From assembly GCF_001889045.1 (NCBI RefSeq), contig NZ_CP018155.1, positions 496,001 to 560,000 of the forward strand: a stretch of 64,000 bases of DNA, written 5' to 3'. Position numbers and translations under genes: made by a program. Shown piece after piece: positions 24,144 through 33,012 of the stretch. Position 1 is the stretch's first letter. Every line of letters begins with the position of its first letter. The notes beneath the pieces are model-generated. The model saw only the letters and a list, made by a program, of their open reading frames with translations. It did not search any database and was not told where the DNA came from. The DNA comes from Tenacibaculum todarodis. Its GTDB lineage: Bacteria; Bacteroidota; Bacteroidia; Flavobacteriales; Flavobacteriaceae.

Positions 24144-24168
24144 AAAATCCTGCTTTTAAGCAGGATTT
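24144..24168. terminator. Bidirectional terminator between rimO and TIGR02757 gene
   Basis: AAAATCCTGC and GCAGGATTTT form a 10-bp stem, extendable inward by TT/AA, with T-runs available on both strands. It serves the two converging genes. Confidence 0.9.
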
Positions 24169-24175
24169 TTTTTGT

Positions 24176-24940
24176 TTAAAATTGTTCAAAAACACCCAAT
24201 CCAAATAAAGCAAAATCGTATTTTGAAGGATCTTTTTTATCTAACTTTCTTAGCGCTGCATCCATTTCTCTAACCGCTTTCCAATCGTTTTGTTTACGAG
24301 TTAAAACGTTTAGTTTTCTGGCAACATTTCCAGAATGTACATCTAACGGACAATGTAAATTAGCAGCACTATGATTTTTCCAAATGCCAAAATCTACACC
24401 CGTTTTATTATCTCTAACCATCCAACGTAAATACATGTTTATACGTTTTGATGCTGAGTTTTTTAAAGGATCAGAAACGTGTTTTGTGGTTCTGCTTTGA
24501 TGTGGGATTTCAAAAAACACTTTTTTAAAATTATGAATTGCAGTTTTGTAATTATCTGATTTGTCAGTAATTAAAAGTGTATTTTCTAATCCGTTGTGGT
24601 TTTTATAAATGTTTTTTAACGATTTTATAAAGAACTGAAAATCAATTTCATTAAAAGTTCTATGCACAAAATTTGTTAGCTTACTAAGCTCTTTTTCTGT
24701 GTGATTAATAACAAAATCGTGTGGAGAATTATCTAATAATTCCATCATCTTATTAGAATTATTGATAATCATTTGTCTTTTTCCCCAAGCAATTGTTGCT
24801 GTTAAAAAACCAGCAATTTCAATGTCTTCTTTTTTAGAAAATAAATGTGGAATTTGTATTGGGTCGCTTTCAATAAACTTTGGATTGTTGTATTGAATAA
24901 CCTTTTCATCTAAAAACTCTTGAAGCTCTTTATTTATCAT
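24176..24940 (-). CDS. TIGR02757 / DUF2400 family protein
   Basis: A 254-residue protein matching the Bacteroidota-typical TIGR02757 family: ESDPIQIPHLFSKKEDIEIAG (split as DPIQIPHLF and DIEIAGFL), ATIAWGKRQMI, MYLRWMVRDNKTGVDFG and CPLDVHSGNVARKLNVL. The C-terminal motifs resemble helix-hairpin-helix DNA glycosylases in layout (LDVHSGNVARKL), but no function is established. The gene overlaps the CPBP gene (TAATG) at the end of a three-gene operon. Confidence 0.88.
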   Translation of the reverse strand: MINKELQEFLDEKVIQYNNPKFIESDPIQIPHLFSKKEDIEIAGFLTATIAWGKRQMIINNSNKMMELLDNSPHDFVINHTEKELSKLTNFVHRTFNEIDFQFFIKSLKNIYKNHNGLENTLLITDKSDNYKTAIHNFKKVFFEIPHQSRTTKHVSDPLKNSASKRINMYLRWMVRDNKTGVDFGIWKNHSAANLHCPLDVHSGNVARKLNVLTRKQNDWKAVREMDAALRKLDKKDPSKYDFALFGLGVFEQF

Positions 24941-25491
24941 TATTCAAAACCAAATATTAACGCTCCGCCCATTAAAATACCGTTATAAGCTGCGTGTAAT
25001 AAAATAGACCAAAGTAAACCAAAACGTACACGGATAAAACCTAAATAACCACCTAAAAGTAATTGTGGCAACACTAATATTGGTGCAAATAATAGCACAT
25101 TTGTGGTTAAATTATAGTTTGTAATATGAACTAAACCAAATAAAATTGCCAAAGTGTAAAAAGCTATTCTAAATTGTTTTCCTTTTTTAAAAGCGGTTAA
25201 TGGAGCTCTAAAAATAACTTCTTCTAAAAGTGGAGCAATTACAACAGCCATAACAAAAATCATTGTTTTAGATAAGCTTTTCATCATTTCTTCCATCTGA
25301 TGATCGTCCATGTTTACCAAACCAAACTCATCTAAAGCACCTATTAAAACTGAAGTTGCTAAACCTGTTAAAAGACTAATTATTAAAAGATGACCAAATT
25401 TTGTAATTCTATAATTAATATTTGTATTTGTGTCTTCTTCTAAAACTGGATTCTTTAAATAGGCTACTAACTCGTTAAATGTTTCTTTCAT
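24940..25491 (-). CDS. CPBP-family intramembrane protease
   Basis: A 183-residue multipass protein with about four to five hydrophobic segments. The CPBP/Abi glutamic-protease motifs are present: EEVIFRAPL (residues about 94-102), the His of LVHITNYN and HAAYNGI near the C terminus. It is the middle gene between a LolD-like ATPase and TIGR02757. The substrate is unknown; family members process prenylated or other membrane proteins or serve in bacteriocin immunity. Confidence 0.88.
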   Translation of the reverse strand: MKETFNELVAYLKNPVLEEDTNTNINYRITKFGHLLIISLLTGLATSVLIGALDEFGLVNMDDHQMEEMMKSLSKTMIFVMAVVIAPLLEEVIFRAPLTAFKKGKQFRIAFYTLAILFGLVHITNYNLTTNVLLFAPILVLPQLLLGGYLGFIRVRFGLLWSILLHAAYNGILMGGALIFGFE

Positions 25492-25533
25492 GTTGTTTTG
25501 ATTTATTAATTAGTAGCCAAAAATTTAGTTTTG

Positions 25534-26193
25534 TTACACTATAACGCCATCTTTCATTGTCAAAGTTCTGTCTGCCATTGCAGCAAGTTCTTTGTTATGC
25601 GTAACAAGAACAAAGGTTTGTCCTAATTTATCACGCAATTCAAAAAATAGTTTGTGTAGGTTTTCTGCGGAAGTAGAATCTAGATTTCCAGAAGGTTCAT
25701 CGGCAAAAATTACTGAAGGCTCATTAATTAATGCTCTTGCAACTGCAACGCGTTGTTGTTCTCCTCCAGAAAGTTGATTAGGTTTGTGATTTTCTCGATG
25801 CGATAAACCTAAGAATTCTAATAACTCTTTAGCTCTTTTTTCTGTTGCTGCTTTTGGTTTATTGCCAATAAATGCAGGAATACAAACGTTTTCTAAGGCC
25901 GTAAATTCTGGTAATAACTGATGAAATTGAAATATAAAACCAATGTGTTTATTTCTGAATTTAGATATCTCTTTATCGGATAAATCTTTAATTGATATTC
26001 CGTCTACAAAGAGTTGAAATTCTTCTTCTTTCAGCGGTTTATCTAAAGTTCCTAAAATTTGTAAGAGTGTTGTTTTACCTGCTCCAGATGGACCAACAAT
26101 GGCAACTATTTCGCCTTTTTTAATATGAAGGTTTACGCCTTTTAAAACTTCGACTTCTCCGTAATATTTATGAATATTTTTTGCTACAATCAT
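25534..26193 (-). CDS. ABC transporter ATPase, LolD/MacB-like
   Basis: A 219-residue ATPase with Walker [10 protein letters not shown], the signature [15 protein letters not shown], Walker [14 protein letters not shown] and a His switch VTHNKELA. Spacing and the SGGEQQR signature place it in the LolD/MacB/FtsE group that works with MacB-type permeases on lipoproteins or efflux. No permease gene is adjacent, so the partner lies elsewhere. First gene of an operon with CPBP and TIGR02757. Confidence 0.9.
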   Translation of the reverse strand: MIVAKNIHKYYGEVEVLKGVNLHIKKGEIVAIVGPSGAGKTTLLQILGTLDKPLKEEEFQLFVDGISIKDLSDKEISKFRNKHIGFIFQFHQLLPEFTALENVCIPAFIGNKPKAATEKRAKELLEFLGLSHRENHKPNQLSGGEQQRVAVARALINEPSVIFADEPSGNLDSTSAENLHKLFFELRDKLGQTFVLVTHNKELAAMADRTLTMKDGVIV

Positions 26194-26237
26194 GCTTTAA
26201 TTTCAATAAAACGAATGTACTAAGAATTATCGGTTTT

Positions 26238-26327
26238 GCGTGAGGGATTGAAGTAGAAATCCTTTTGTGAAGAATGAACAAAAGATTGTAACGGAAAGCC
26301 CGACCACGCCTAAGCGTGGGCACGCCC
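26238..26327 (-). repeat. Two-stem dispersed element, copy D (long form)
   Basis: On the minus strand: GGGCGTG, stem CCACGC-TTAG-GCGTGG, TCGGGCTTTCCG, stem CTTTTGT...ACAAAAG, CTTCAATCCCTCACGC. Its first base is the last base of the DUF5916 gene's TAG stop codon. It shares the 13-nt loop GTTCATTCTTCAC with copy A. Confidence 0.85.
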
Positions 26328-28861
26328 TAAAAGATGTTTTTAATGTTGTTGTAATCTATAAAATAGACAAAACGTAAAGAAAATATATGTTGGTTTGGTT
26401 CTTGAAATAACTCATCTAAGTTTTCTGTAAAAGTGTGGTTTGCGTTATCACTGTCATTAAAAATAGAGTTCCTGTAGAATGCTATTAATTGACTTCCTGG
26501 TGCAAATTGCCAAAGGTAATTTAGGTCTAAATTCCAGCTATTAAAGTTAACATCATAATTGTCTTGGTAAATAGTTTTAGCTAAAGTTCCATCGTTTTCT
26601 AAGGTGAAAAATTGTTCTTTATAAGGTACTTTACTCCAGTTATGTCTAAATGATAACGATAGTGAAGATTTTGTGCTAAAGCTATATTTTCCTGTAAGTG
26701 AATTGTTATATGAAGTTCTGTCTCTTTGCCCAAAGATAATTTTGTCTTGGTATGGAGCTAGTGAAGCGTCATCTGCCACATCATCTGCCGTTATTTCATT
26801 TACAAAGCCTTGATCGTTATTGGTTTTGTTATAGTTTAAACGATACACTAAAGAAAATTGATTTGTAAATCGATATCTAGGTGAGATTCCAAAGCCGTAA
26901 GATTCTTTTGCGTTGTTTTTATTATGTGTGAAATACAAATCATAATCATACGCAAATTTCTTTCTATAATCTGAAGAACCCCAATGATTAACATTTAAAC
27001 TTTGTGGCCTTAAAAAGAAAACACCACTTGTAGATCCTTGTCTTGGTTCAAAGAAATCTTTTCTTTCAGAATTAAAGTTTATGTTACCTCCATAACCAAA
27101 ACGTTTTTTGGTTTGTACTTGAAAATTGTATCCTAAATAAGTTCCTGTATAAACTCCAGATTCATGCAAGAAATTTACATTGTAAGAAAAGTTATGGTAT
27201 AATTCATTAATTTTTCCTTTTGGTTTAAGGTATCTATATCCTAAATAACCATATAAGGTTTGCTCATTATTGCTGAACAAAATTCCCATATCATTTGGGT
27301 TGTAGTCTTTGTTTTCAAAATTATACCCAATTTCTCCACGCCATTTACCAGAATGTTTTCCAATACTTGTGTCAAATGCATAACCTGTGTTTGGGTTGTC
27401 TATGTCATCAGAAATACTAGTCATTTTAAAACCTCCATCAATATTATAATTACTTCCATTGTCTTCTAAGTGCCATAATAAACCTGTTGCATTTGCATCT
27501 CTAAATTTACCATTACGCGTAACATTTGTATTAATTAAAGTTACTGCCGAGTTTTGATTAAACTGTTGATCTAAAACTAAAATATTATAGTTAGAAAACG
27601 GATTTGTAGTTTCTTTTCTAGTTGTAGTAGTAGTTTGTATTTGTCCACCACCAAGATCTTCTTCTTCAGTTTTTTCTATGGTTATCTCTGTTTTGTCTGT
27701 AATTGCGTTGAAAAAACCAATTCCTAAGCCGCCTTTTGTTCTACCAGAAATTTTAATTGCGTTTAACATTTGAACTTTTCCAGGTTCATCAGTAATTTCT
27801 TCATTGGTTCTTTTTCCGTTTGTAAAAACATCTTCTTCTATTAAATTTCTATCACCAGAAAATTGATCTATTGGGTGTGCTCCAATTCTTCTTGAATAAA
27901 ATAACCTTCCTTTCGAAAATAATTCTGTTCCTTCTGTAAAAAATTGACGTTGTTCAGAAAATTGTTGTTCAAATGGTCCTAGATTTAATTCCACATTATC
28001 AAAACCAGCTTGGCTAAAATCTGGAATTAAGGTTGCATCTAGTGTAAAGTTTTCTGTTAAACCATATTTTACGTCCATACCAACATTCCAATCAGCAATT
28101 GTATGTCCGTCATACGTTTCAGAAATAACCGATGCATAAGGATAAAATGCTAGACGAGTTGGTGGTTTTATATTTTTAAAATTTTGGTACAAACCATCGT
28201 ATTGTGTCCATCTTCCTTGCGTGTTATCAATATGATTCCACGTAAAACGAGCGTTTAAATTTCTTACTTCTCTATGAAAGTTAATTCCCCAAGACTGTAC
28301 ATCTTCATTAGCAAAACGTAAAGCTCTGTAAGGTATTTTCATTTCTATAACCCAGCCAGTATCTGTAATTTTATGAGCACTTTCCCAAACAGCATTCCAA
28401 TTATAATCTTCGTTACCGTTAGATACTTTAGAATCTACCTGAACACCAGAAGCAGTAACAATAAACATAGTTGGGTTTTGACCATCATCATTTGGATTTA
28501 CCATTAACATAAAAAAATCTGCATTTCCAATATTGTCTCTATTGTTAAATTCTGCAGGAATTTTAGAAGGATTTGGAGCCAACATTTTTGCACTTACATA
28601 AATTGCATTGTCATCATAAATCAACTTTACTTCCGTTTTATGCGAAGCAGGTTCAGCATCTCCATTTGTAGGACGCATCATTATAAAATCATTAGCTAAA
28701 GGAGCATTTTTCCAAGCAGAATCATTTAAATCCCCATCAATTTTAGGAGATTTACTAATTCTTGTAGCTTCAATTTTTTTTCGATTTGTATTAATTTCTT
28801 GAGCGTAATTTTCTTCAGAAAAGAAGAAGATTACCAATAAAAATAAGGCAATTCTATACAT
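26327..28861 (-). CDS. DUF5916 outer-membrane protein with CBM9-like domain
   Basis: An 844-residue exported protein (signal peptide about residues 4-20). Residues 30-240 match the carbohydrate-binding family 9-like domain (SPKIDGDLNDSAWKNAPLAN, AIYVSAKML, IEMKIPYRALRF). The remainder is the DUF5916 beta-barrel with alternating aromatic strands (YGYLGYRYL, FAYDYDLYFTH) and a C-terminal strand ending FSLRFVYFIDY, as in outer-membrane barrels. Ligand unknown. No SusC/SusD or glycosidase gene is nearby, so I would not call it a polysaccharide-utilisation component. Confidence 0.88.
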   Translation of the reverse strand: MYRIALFLLVIFFFSEENYAQEINTNRKKIEATRISKSPKIDGDLNDSAWKNAPLANDFIMMRPTNGDAEPASHKTEVKLIYDDNAIYVSAKMLAPNPSKIPAEFNNRDNIGNADFFMLMVNPNDDGQNPTMFIVTASGVQVDSKVSNGNEDYNWNAVWESAHKITDTGWVIEMKIPYRALRFANEDVQSWGINFHREVRNLNARFTWNHIDNTQGRWTQYDGLYQNFKNIKPPTRLAFYPYASVISETYDGHTIADWNVGMDVKYGLTENFTLDATLIPDFSQAGFDNVELNLGPFEQQFSEQRQFFTEGTELFSKGRLFYSRRIGAHPIDQFSGDRNLIEEDVFTNGKRTNEEITDEPGKVQMLNAIKISGRTKGGLGIGFFNAITDKTEITIEKTEEEDLGGGQIQTTTTTRKETTNPFSNYNILVLDQQFNQNSAVTLINTNVTRNGKFRDANATGLLWHLEDNGSNYNIDGGFKMTSISDDIDNPNTGYAFDTSIGKHSGKWRGEIGYNFENKDYNPNDMGILFSNNEQTLYGYLGYRYLKPKGKINELYHNFSYNVNFLHESGVYTGTYLGYNFQVQTKKRFGYGGNINFNSERKDFFEPRQGSTSGVFFLRPQSLNVNHWGSSDYRKKFAYDYDLYFTHNKNNAKESYGFGISPRYRFTNQFSLVYRLNYNKTNNDQGFVNEITADDVADDASLAPYQDKIIFGQRDRTSYNNSLTGKYSFSTKSSLSLSFRHNWSKVPYKEQFFTLENDGTLAKTIYQDNYDVNFNSWNLDLNYLWQFAPGSQLIAFYRNSIFNDSDNANHTFTENLDELFQEPNQHIFSLRFVYFIDYNNIKNIF

Positions 28862-29033
28862 AGTTGATTAGCATTGTAAATTGATAGTACGAAAGTATTT
28901 ATCCTTTGTACTAACAAGTCTTAAATTAGTGTTAATTATTGTAAAGACTACTTAAAATTATAAACGTTACATAATTTTTACAATTTTATAGTAATTAATC
29001 TTAAGAGTTAGCCTAATTTGTAATTTGAATTTG

Positions 29034-29041
29034 TACTTTTG
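29034..29041 (+). promoter_or_regulatory. -7 promoter box (TACTTTTG) of sucC
   Basis: Matches TAnnTTTG, 25 nt before the sucC ATG. The -33 position holds only a weak TTAG. Confidence 0.45.
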
Positions 29042-29066
29042 CTTTACTATAAAACATTTTAATAGA

Positions 29067-30263
29067 ATGAACTTACACGAATACCAAGGTAAAGAAATAT
29101 TAAACAGTTTTGGCGTTAGAATACAACGCGGAATTGTAGCTAGTACTCCAGAAGAAGCTGTTAACGCAGCAAAAAAGTTAACTGAAGAAACCGGAACAGG
29201 TTGGCACGTTATTAAAGCACAGGTTCACGCAGGTGGTCGTGGTAAAGGTGGTGGTGTTAAGTTGGCTAAAAACTTAGACGAGGTAAAAAGCATTTCTAAT
29301 GATATTTTAGGAATGATGTTAATTACACCTCAAACTTCTGCAGAAGGAAAGTTAGTAAATCAAGTTTTAATTTGTGAGGACGTATATTATCCTGGAGATT
29401 CTGAGCCGGATGAATATTATATTTCTGTTTTATTAAATAGAGCTACTGGTAAAAATATGATTATGTATTCTACTGAAGGTGGAATGGATATTGAAACTGT
29501 TGCAGAGGAAACTCCACATTTAATTTTTACAGAAGAAATAGATCCTTTATTAGGGATTATGCCTTTTCAAGCACGTAAAGTTGCTTTTAACTTAGGTTTA
29601 TCTGGTGTTGCTTTTAAGGAAATGACAAAGTTTGTTACTAATTTATATAAAGCATACATTGGTTCTGATTCTTCAATGTTTGAAATTAACCCAGTATTAA
29701 AAACATCGGATTCTAAAATTATGGCAGTAGATGCTAAAGTTTCTTTAGATGAAAATGCATTATATAGACATAAAGATTATGCAGAAATGCGTGATTTACG
29801 TGAAGAAAACCCAATTGAAGTTGAAGCTAAAGCTGCAGGTTTAAACTATGTAGATTTAGATGGAAACGTTGGATGTATGGTAAACGGAGCTGGTTTAGCA
29901 ATGGGAACTATGGACTTAATTAAAGAGTCTGGTGGAGAACCAGCTAACTTTTTAGATGTTGGTGGAACTGCTGATGCTGCAAGAGTAGAAACTGCTTTTG
30001 GTATTATTTTAAAAGACACAAACGTAAAAGCAATTTTAGTAAATATCTTTGGTGGTATTGTACGTTGTGATAGAGTAGCACAAGGTGTTGTAGATGCTTA
30101 CAAAAGTATGGGAGACAGAATTAATGTACCTATTATTTGTAGATTACAAGGAACAAATGCTGTTGAGGCAAAAGAGTTAATTGACAATTCTGGAATGGAA
30201 ATTATTTCTGCTACAGAATTCCAAGAAGCTGCAGATAAAGTTGCTGAAGTATTAGGAGCTTAA
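29067..30263 (+). CDS. sucC: Succinate-CoA ligase beta subunit
   Basis: A 398-residue ATP-grasp enzyme of the TCA cycle. MNLHEYQGKEIL is the family start, which fixes the ATG at 29067 rather than an earlier in-frame ATG. Motifs: KAQVHAGGRGKGGGVKLA, SMFEINPV, NGAGLAMGTMD, the ligase domain GGTADAARVETAF and NIFGGIVRCDRVAQG. The alpha subunit sucD is not in the window, so the pair is split in this organism. Confidence 0.97.
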   Translation: MNLHEYQGKEILNSFGVRIQRGIVASTPEEAVNAAKKLTEETGTGWHVIKAQVHAGGRGKGGGVKLAKNLDEVKSISNDILGMMLITPQTSAEGKLVNQVLICEDVYYPGDSEPDEYYISVLLNRATGKNMIMYSTEGGMDIETVAEETPHLIFTEEIDPLLGIMPFQARKVAFNLGLSGVAFKEMTKFVTNLYKAYIGSDSSMFEINPVLKTSDSKIMAVDAKVSLDENALYRHKDYAEMRDLREENPIEVEAKAAGLNYVDLDGNVGCMVNGAGLAMGTMDLIKESGGEPANFLDVGGTADAARVETAFGIILKDTNVKAILVNIFGGIVRCDRVAQGVVDAYKSMGDRINVPIICRLQGTNAVEAKELIDNSGMEIISATEFQEAADKVAEVLGA

Positions 30264-30286
30264 AAAGTTTCTTAATTTATATATAT

Positions 30287-30314
30287 AAAAGCCTCACATT
30301 TTGTGAGGCTTTTT
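30287..30314 (+). terminator. Terminator of sucC
   Basis: AAAAGCCTCACA pairs with TGTGAGGCTTTT around a short TTT-centred loop, followed by further T. Confidence 0.9.
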
Positions 30315-30339
30315 TAGTTAAGAAATGTTCTTTTTAAGT

Positions 30340-30432
30340 AGCTATTTCCTGCTCGGAGTTTATCTTGAGCGAAGACGAAAGGTTATATCTTTTGCATAAA
30401 AAGCAAAAAGATGTCACTTCAATCAGGGCTAA
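30340..30432 (+). repeat. Two-stem dispersed element, copy E (short form with insert)
   Basis: GCTATTTCCTGC, then an extra segment containing TTGAGCGAAGACGAAAGG, then TTATATCTTTTGC, stem CTTTTGC...GCAAAA, GATGTCACTTCAATCAGG and GCTAA. Downstream of sucC in its orientation. Confidence 0.8.
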
Positions 30433-30491
30433 ACTTGTTTGCTGTTTTTAAGCAAAACTATAAGTATTATTTAATCTTTATTAGATGATTC

Positions 30492-30624
30492 GCTAACGTT
30501 GTTGTGTTATGGAAAGTTGCGTTTAAAGTGAACGGCTATTTTCCGCAGGAAAATTGATGTTCACAAAAAAGCAACTACTTTTGGTTAGGATAAAAATAAG
30601 CAATTTTTTATACACGGTGTTAGC
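30492..30624 (+). repeat. attC-like hairpin, left end of LysR/LysE cassette
   Basis: Nested inverted repeats: GCTAAC (30492-30497) with GTTAGC (30619-30624); GTGT...ACAC just inside; AGTTGC (30515-30520) with GCAACT (30571-30576); GTGAAC (30528-30533) with GTTCAC (30559-30564); ATTTTCC (30538-30544) with GGAAAAT (30548-30554). The whole 133 nt could fold as one bulged hairpin, the architecture of an integron attC site, but the outer words only approximate the attC consensus. Together with the terminator and copy E it accounts for most of the 373-bp gap after sucC. Confidence 0.65.
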
Positions 30625-30635
30625 ATCAGTTTTTT

Positions 30636-31502
30636 TTATTTTTTTCCTATAAATTTGGAATATTCAACTACTTTTTTAATTGTGTTGTTCAGTTCCTTTT
30701 TTCGCCAGTTTATGTATAAATCTATTTTTTCTTCTAATTCTATAAACTCAACATTTTCTGCTTGAGCCGATTTAAACGACAATGGCAAAATAGAGATTCC
30801 AAGTCCTTTGGAAACGAGATTTATTATCATTCCTCCAAAATCCGATTCAATTATGGTTTTGGGTTCAATTCCATTTTTTGAAAACCACGACCTTAATAAC
30901 GAAGCAAAAAAAGTGGTTTGGTGTAAACCCGAAATAATAAACTTTTCGTTCTCTAATCCAGTCAAATTCTTTTTGTTTAACCTATGGTTTTTAGGGACAA
31001 CCAAACAAATTGGTTCAGAATAAAGTTTTTGAGAGTCGATATTTACATTTTTAATTTTATCTCTACTAAATGCTATATCAGTTTGAAAGTTTAATAAAAG
31101 CTTTTCGTGATTTTCGTCTATAGGTTCAGTTAATTCTATTTTTAAATCAGGTAGATTATTGCTTAAAACCTCCAAGAATTTTGGTAAAAATTCATAAGCG
31201 ATAGAACCCGGATACGTTATAGAAATAGTTCCCGCTTTTCCTTCGTCAATTTTTTTTGCCTGTCTTATTATTTGGTCAAACTCTTTAATTTCCTCTCTCC
31301 ATTGTTCTTGAAGAAATTTACCCGCATTTGTAAGCTTGACATTTCTCTTGTCCCGTTCAAAAAGTTGTATTTGTAGTTCATCTTCCAAAGCTTGGATTTG
31401 TCTGCTTAATGAAGATTGTGATATAAAAACTTTCTCTGCCGTATTCCAGAAATGAAGTTCCTTGGCAAGAACTAAAAAATATTTTATTTGTTGAATTGTC
31501 AT
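30636..31502 (-). CDS. LysR-family transcriptional regulator
   Basis: A 288-residue LTTR. The N-terminal winged HTH (QIKYFLVLAKELHFWNTAEK, SQSSLSRQIQALEDEL, LFERDKR) is followed by the two-lobed effector domain from about residue 90. It is divergent from a LysE-type exporter with 108 nt between, the classical layout in which the LTTR activates the exporter (LysG/ArgP-LysE). The effector is unknown, probably an amino acid or related metabolite. The pair sits inside a segment bounded by inverted repeats, suggesting acquisition. Confidence 0.93.
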   Translation of the reverse strand: MTIQQIKYFLVLAKELHFWNTAEKVFISQSSLSRQIQALEDELQIQLFERDKRNVKLTNAGKFLQEQWREEIKEFDQIIRQAKKIDEGKAGTISITYPGSIAYEFLPKFLEVLSNNLPDLKIELTEPIDENHEKLLLNFQTDIAFSRDKIKNVNIDSQKLYSEPICLVVPKNHRLNKKNLTGLENEKFIISGLHQTTFFASLLRSWFSKNGIEPKTIIESDFGGMIINLVSKGLGISILPLSFKSAQAENVEFIELEEKIDLYINWRKKELNNTIKKVVEYSKFIGKK

Positions 31503-31506
31503 AATT

Positions 31507-31523
31507 AATGCTGTTTTTGCATT
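31507..31523. promoter_or_regulatory. Candidate LysR operator (T-N11-A)
   Basis: AATGC and GCATT flank 7 nt, with T31509 and A31521 giving the T-N11-A pattern of LTTR boxes. It lies 5 nt before the regulator's start and within the divergent promoter region, fitting autoregulation and LysE control. Confidence 0.5.
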
Positions 31524-31610
31524 AGTTGGTCAAAAATATGTATTTTTTGAAGTATATCAAAACTGTTTCTTTGTTGAAAATATTTTATTAATTTTAAAAG
31601 ATAGAACACA

Positions 31611-32237
31611 ATGGGAATTGAAAATTTAATGACATTTATAGTGACGGCTTTGTTTTTTATTATGACGCCAGGAATTGACACAGTTTTTGTTTTAAATAAA
31701 TCTATAGGTCAAGGAAGAAAGTCAGGCATTTATGCTACATTTGGTATAAATACAGGTGTTTTGGTGCATACATTTTTTGCTGCATTAGGATTGTCTGTTC
31801 TTATTGCGAAATCTACTATTGCATTTAGTTTAATCAAATTTCTTGGTGCAGGATATCTGATTTATTTAGGTTTTTTAAAGTTGAAGAACAAAGAAGGATT
31901 TTTTCCAGCTGATAATAAAAAGTTTAGCAAGAATTCAAAAAATGATTTCTGGACTGGATTTTTAACTAATACTTTAAATCCGAAAGTTGCATTATTCTTT
32001 TTAGCATTTTTCCCTCAATTTATTAATGTAAATCAAATGGACAATCCTATTCCGTTTCTATTATTGGGAATAACTTATGCCTTAATCGGGATTGTATGGT
32101 TTTTGATTTTGACATTATTCGCTAGTGTTTTCAGTCAAAAGTTAAAAAGTAATCTTAAATCAGGATGTTGGTTAAATAAATTGAGTGGTTTGGTCTTTAT
32201 AGTTATGGGAATAAAAATAGCATTAGCTAAAATTTAA
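31611..32237 (+). CDS. LysE/RhtB-family exporter
   Basis: A 208-residue inner-membrane protein with about five to six hydrophobic segments. Family motifs: FFIMTPGIDTVFVLNKSIGQGRKSG (the TPG and G-x-x-x-G region), FLGAGYLIYLGFLKLK and TNTLNPKVALFFLAFFPQF. This is the RhtB/LysE amino-acid efflux family. It is probably controlled by the divergent LysR gene. Substrate unknown. Confidence 0.92.
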   Translation: MGIENLMTFIVTALFFIMTPGIDTVFVLNKSIGQGRKSGIYATFGINTGVLVHTFFAALGLSVLIAKSTIAFSLIKFLGAGYLIYLGFLKLKNKEGFFPADNKKFSKNSKNDFWTGFLTNTLNPKVALFFLAFFPQFINVNQMDNPIPFLLLGITYALIGIVWFLILTLFASVFSQKLKSNLKSGCWLNKLSGLVFIVMGIKIALAKI

Positions 32238-32242
32238 GTTTT

Positions 32243-32276
32243 CGCCCGATTTCATTATTCATCGGGCGTTTTTTTT
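32243..32276 (+). terminator. Terminator of the LysE gene
   Basis: An 8-bp GC-rich stem CGCCCGAT/ATCGGGCG with a 10-nt loop and a run of eight T. Its composition is notably GC-richer than other terminators in the window. Confidence 0.9.
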
Positions 32277-32285
32277 AAAATTGGT

Positions 32286-32339
32286 GCTAATGGGTTTCTG
32301 AATATGCGTCGTTTTAATGATTTATATTCAACGTTAGCG
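32286..32339 (-). repeat. attC-like element, right end of LysR/LysE cassette
   Basis: GCTAATG (32286-32292) partly pairs with CAACGTTAGC (32329-32338). The outer word CAACGTTAGCG (32329-32339) is the exact reverse complement of CGCTAACGTTG at 30491-30501, so the 1849-bp segment has 11-bp perfect terminal inverted repeats. Confidence 0.6.
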
Positions 32340-32447
32340 AAGTTACCTAATTTTTGTTTTAGAAACAACCTAAATTATTTTCAATTCCTTTCGTGTAAAT
32401 TTTAAAATCATGTTATATTGTGCTGTACTTTATTTAAGAGAGATATT

Positions 32448-33011
32448 ATGAAAAAAGCACTTATTTTATTTTTACTTCCACTACAATTAATTGCACAAGA
32501 ATTACCAAGTTCTTCAGTGTTTTGGAATACATTAAAACAACACTGCGGTAAAGCTTATGAAGGAGAAATAGTTGCTGGAGGAAAAGAAGGAGATGGTTTT
32601 ACTGGAAATAAGTTAGTGATGCATATTCGCTCCTGTGAAGAGAATACACTTAGAGTTCCGTTTTTTGTTGGTGAAGATAAATCTAGAACTTGGGTTTTTA
32701 CAAAAAGTTCAGATAATTTAATTACTTTAAAACACGATCATAGACACAAAGATGGTTCTGAAGATAAAATAACACAATATGGAGGTTCTAATCCTAATGT
32801 GGGGTTGAAGAATATTCAGTTTTTTCCAGCAGATAAACATACAAGTAAATTAATTCCTGCTGCTTCAACCAATCTTTGGTGGGTTACAGTTGATAAAACT
32901 AGTTTCACTTACAATTTACGTAGGATAGGATCTGATAGATTCTTTTCTGTAAAATTTGATTTAACAAAAGAAGTAGAAACGCCAAGTGCTCCTTGGGGAA
33001 GTGAGGATTGA
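32448..33011 (+). CDS. Exported protein of unknown function
   Basis: A 187-residue protein with a signal peptide (KKALILFLLPLQLIAQ, cleavage near residue 17). The mature part begins FWNTLKQHCGKAYEGEI and contains two Cys (HCGKAYEG and RSCEEN) that could form a disulfide, a DHRHKDGSEDK segment and a WWVTVDKTSFTYNLRR strand. I do not recognise a named domain. The ATG at 32448 is chosen because it starts the signal peptide. It converges on the next gene with 1 nt between stops. Confidence 0.75.
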   Translation: MKKALILFLLPLQLIAQELPSSSVFWNTLKQHCGKAYEGEIVAGGKEGDGFTGNKLVMHIRSCEENTLRVPFFVGEDKSRTWVFTKSSDNLITLKHDHRHKDGSEDKITQYGGSNPNVGLKNIQFFPADKHTSKLIPAASTNLWWVTVDKTSFTYNLRRIGSDRFFSVKFDLTKEVETPSAPWGSED

Positions 33012-33012
33012 T

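Noticed and set aside
26327..28861. Part of a polysaccharide utilisation locus
   Set aside because: The CBM9-like domain alone is not enough. No SusC, SusD, sulfatase or glycoside hydrolase gene is in the window.
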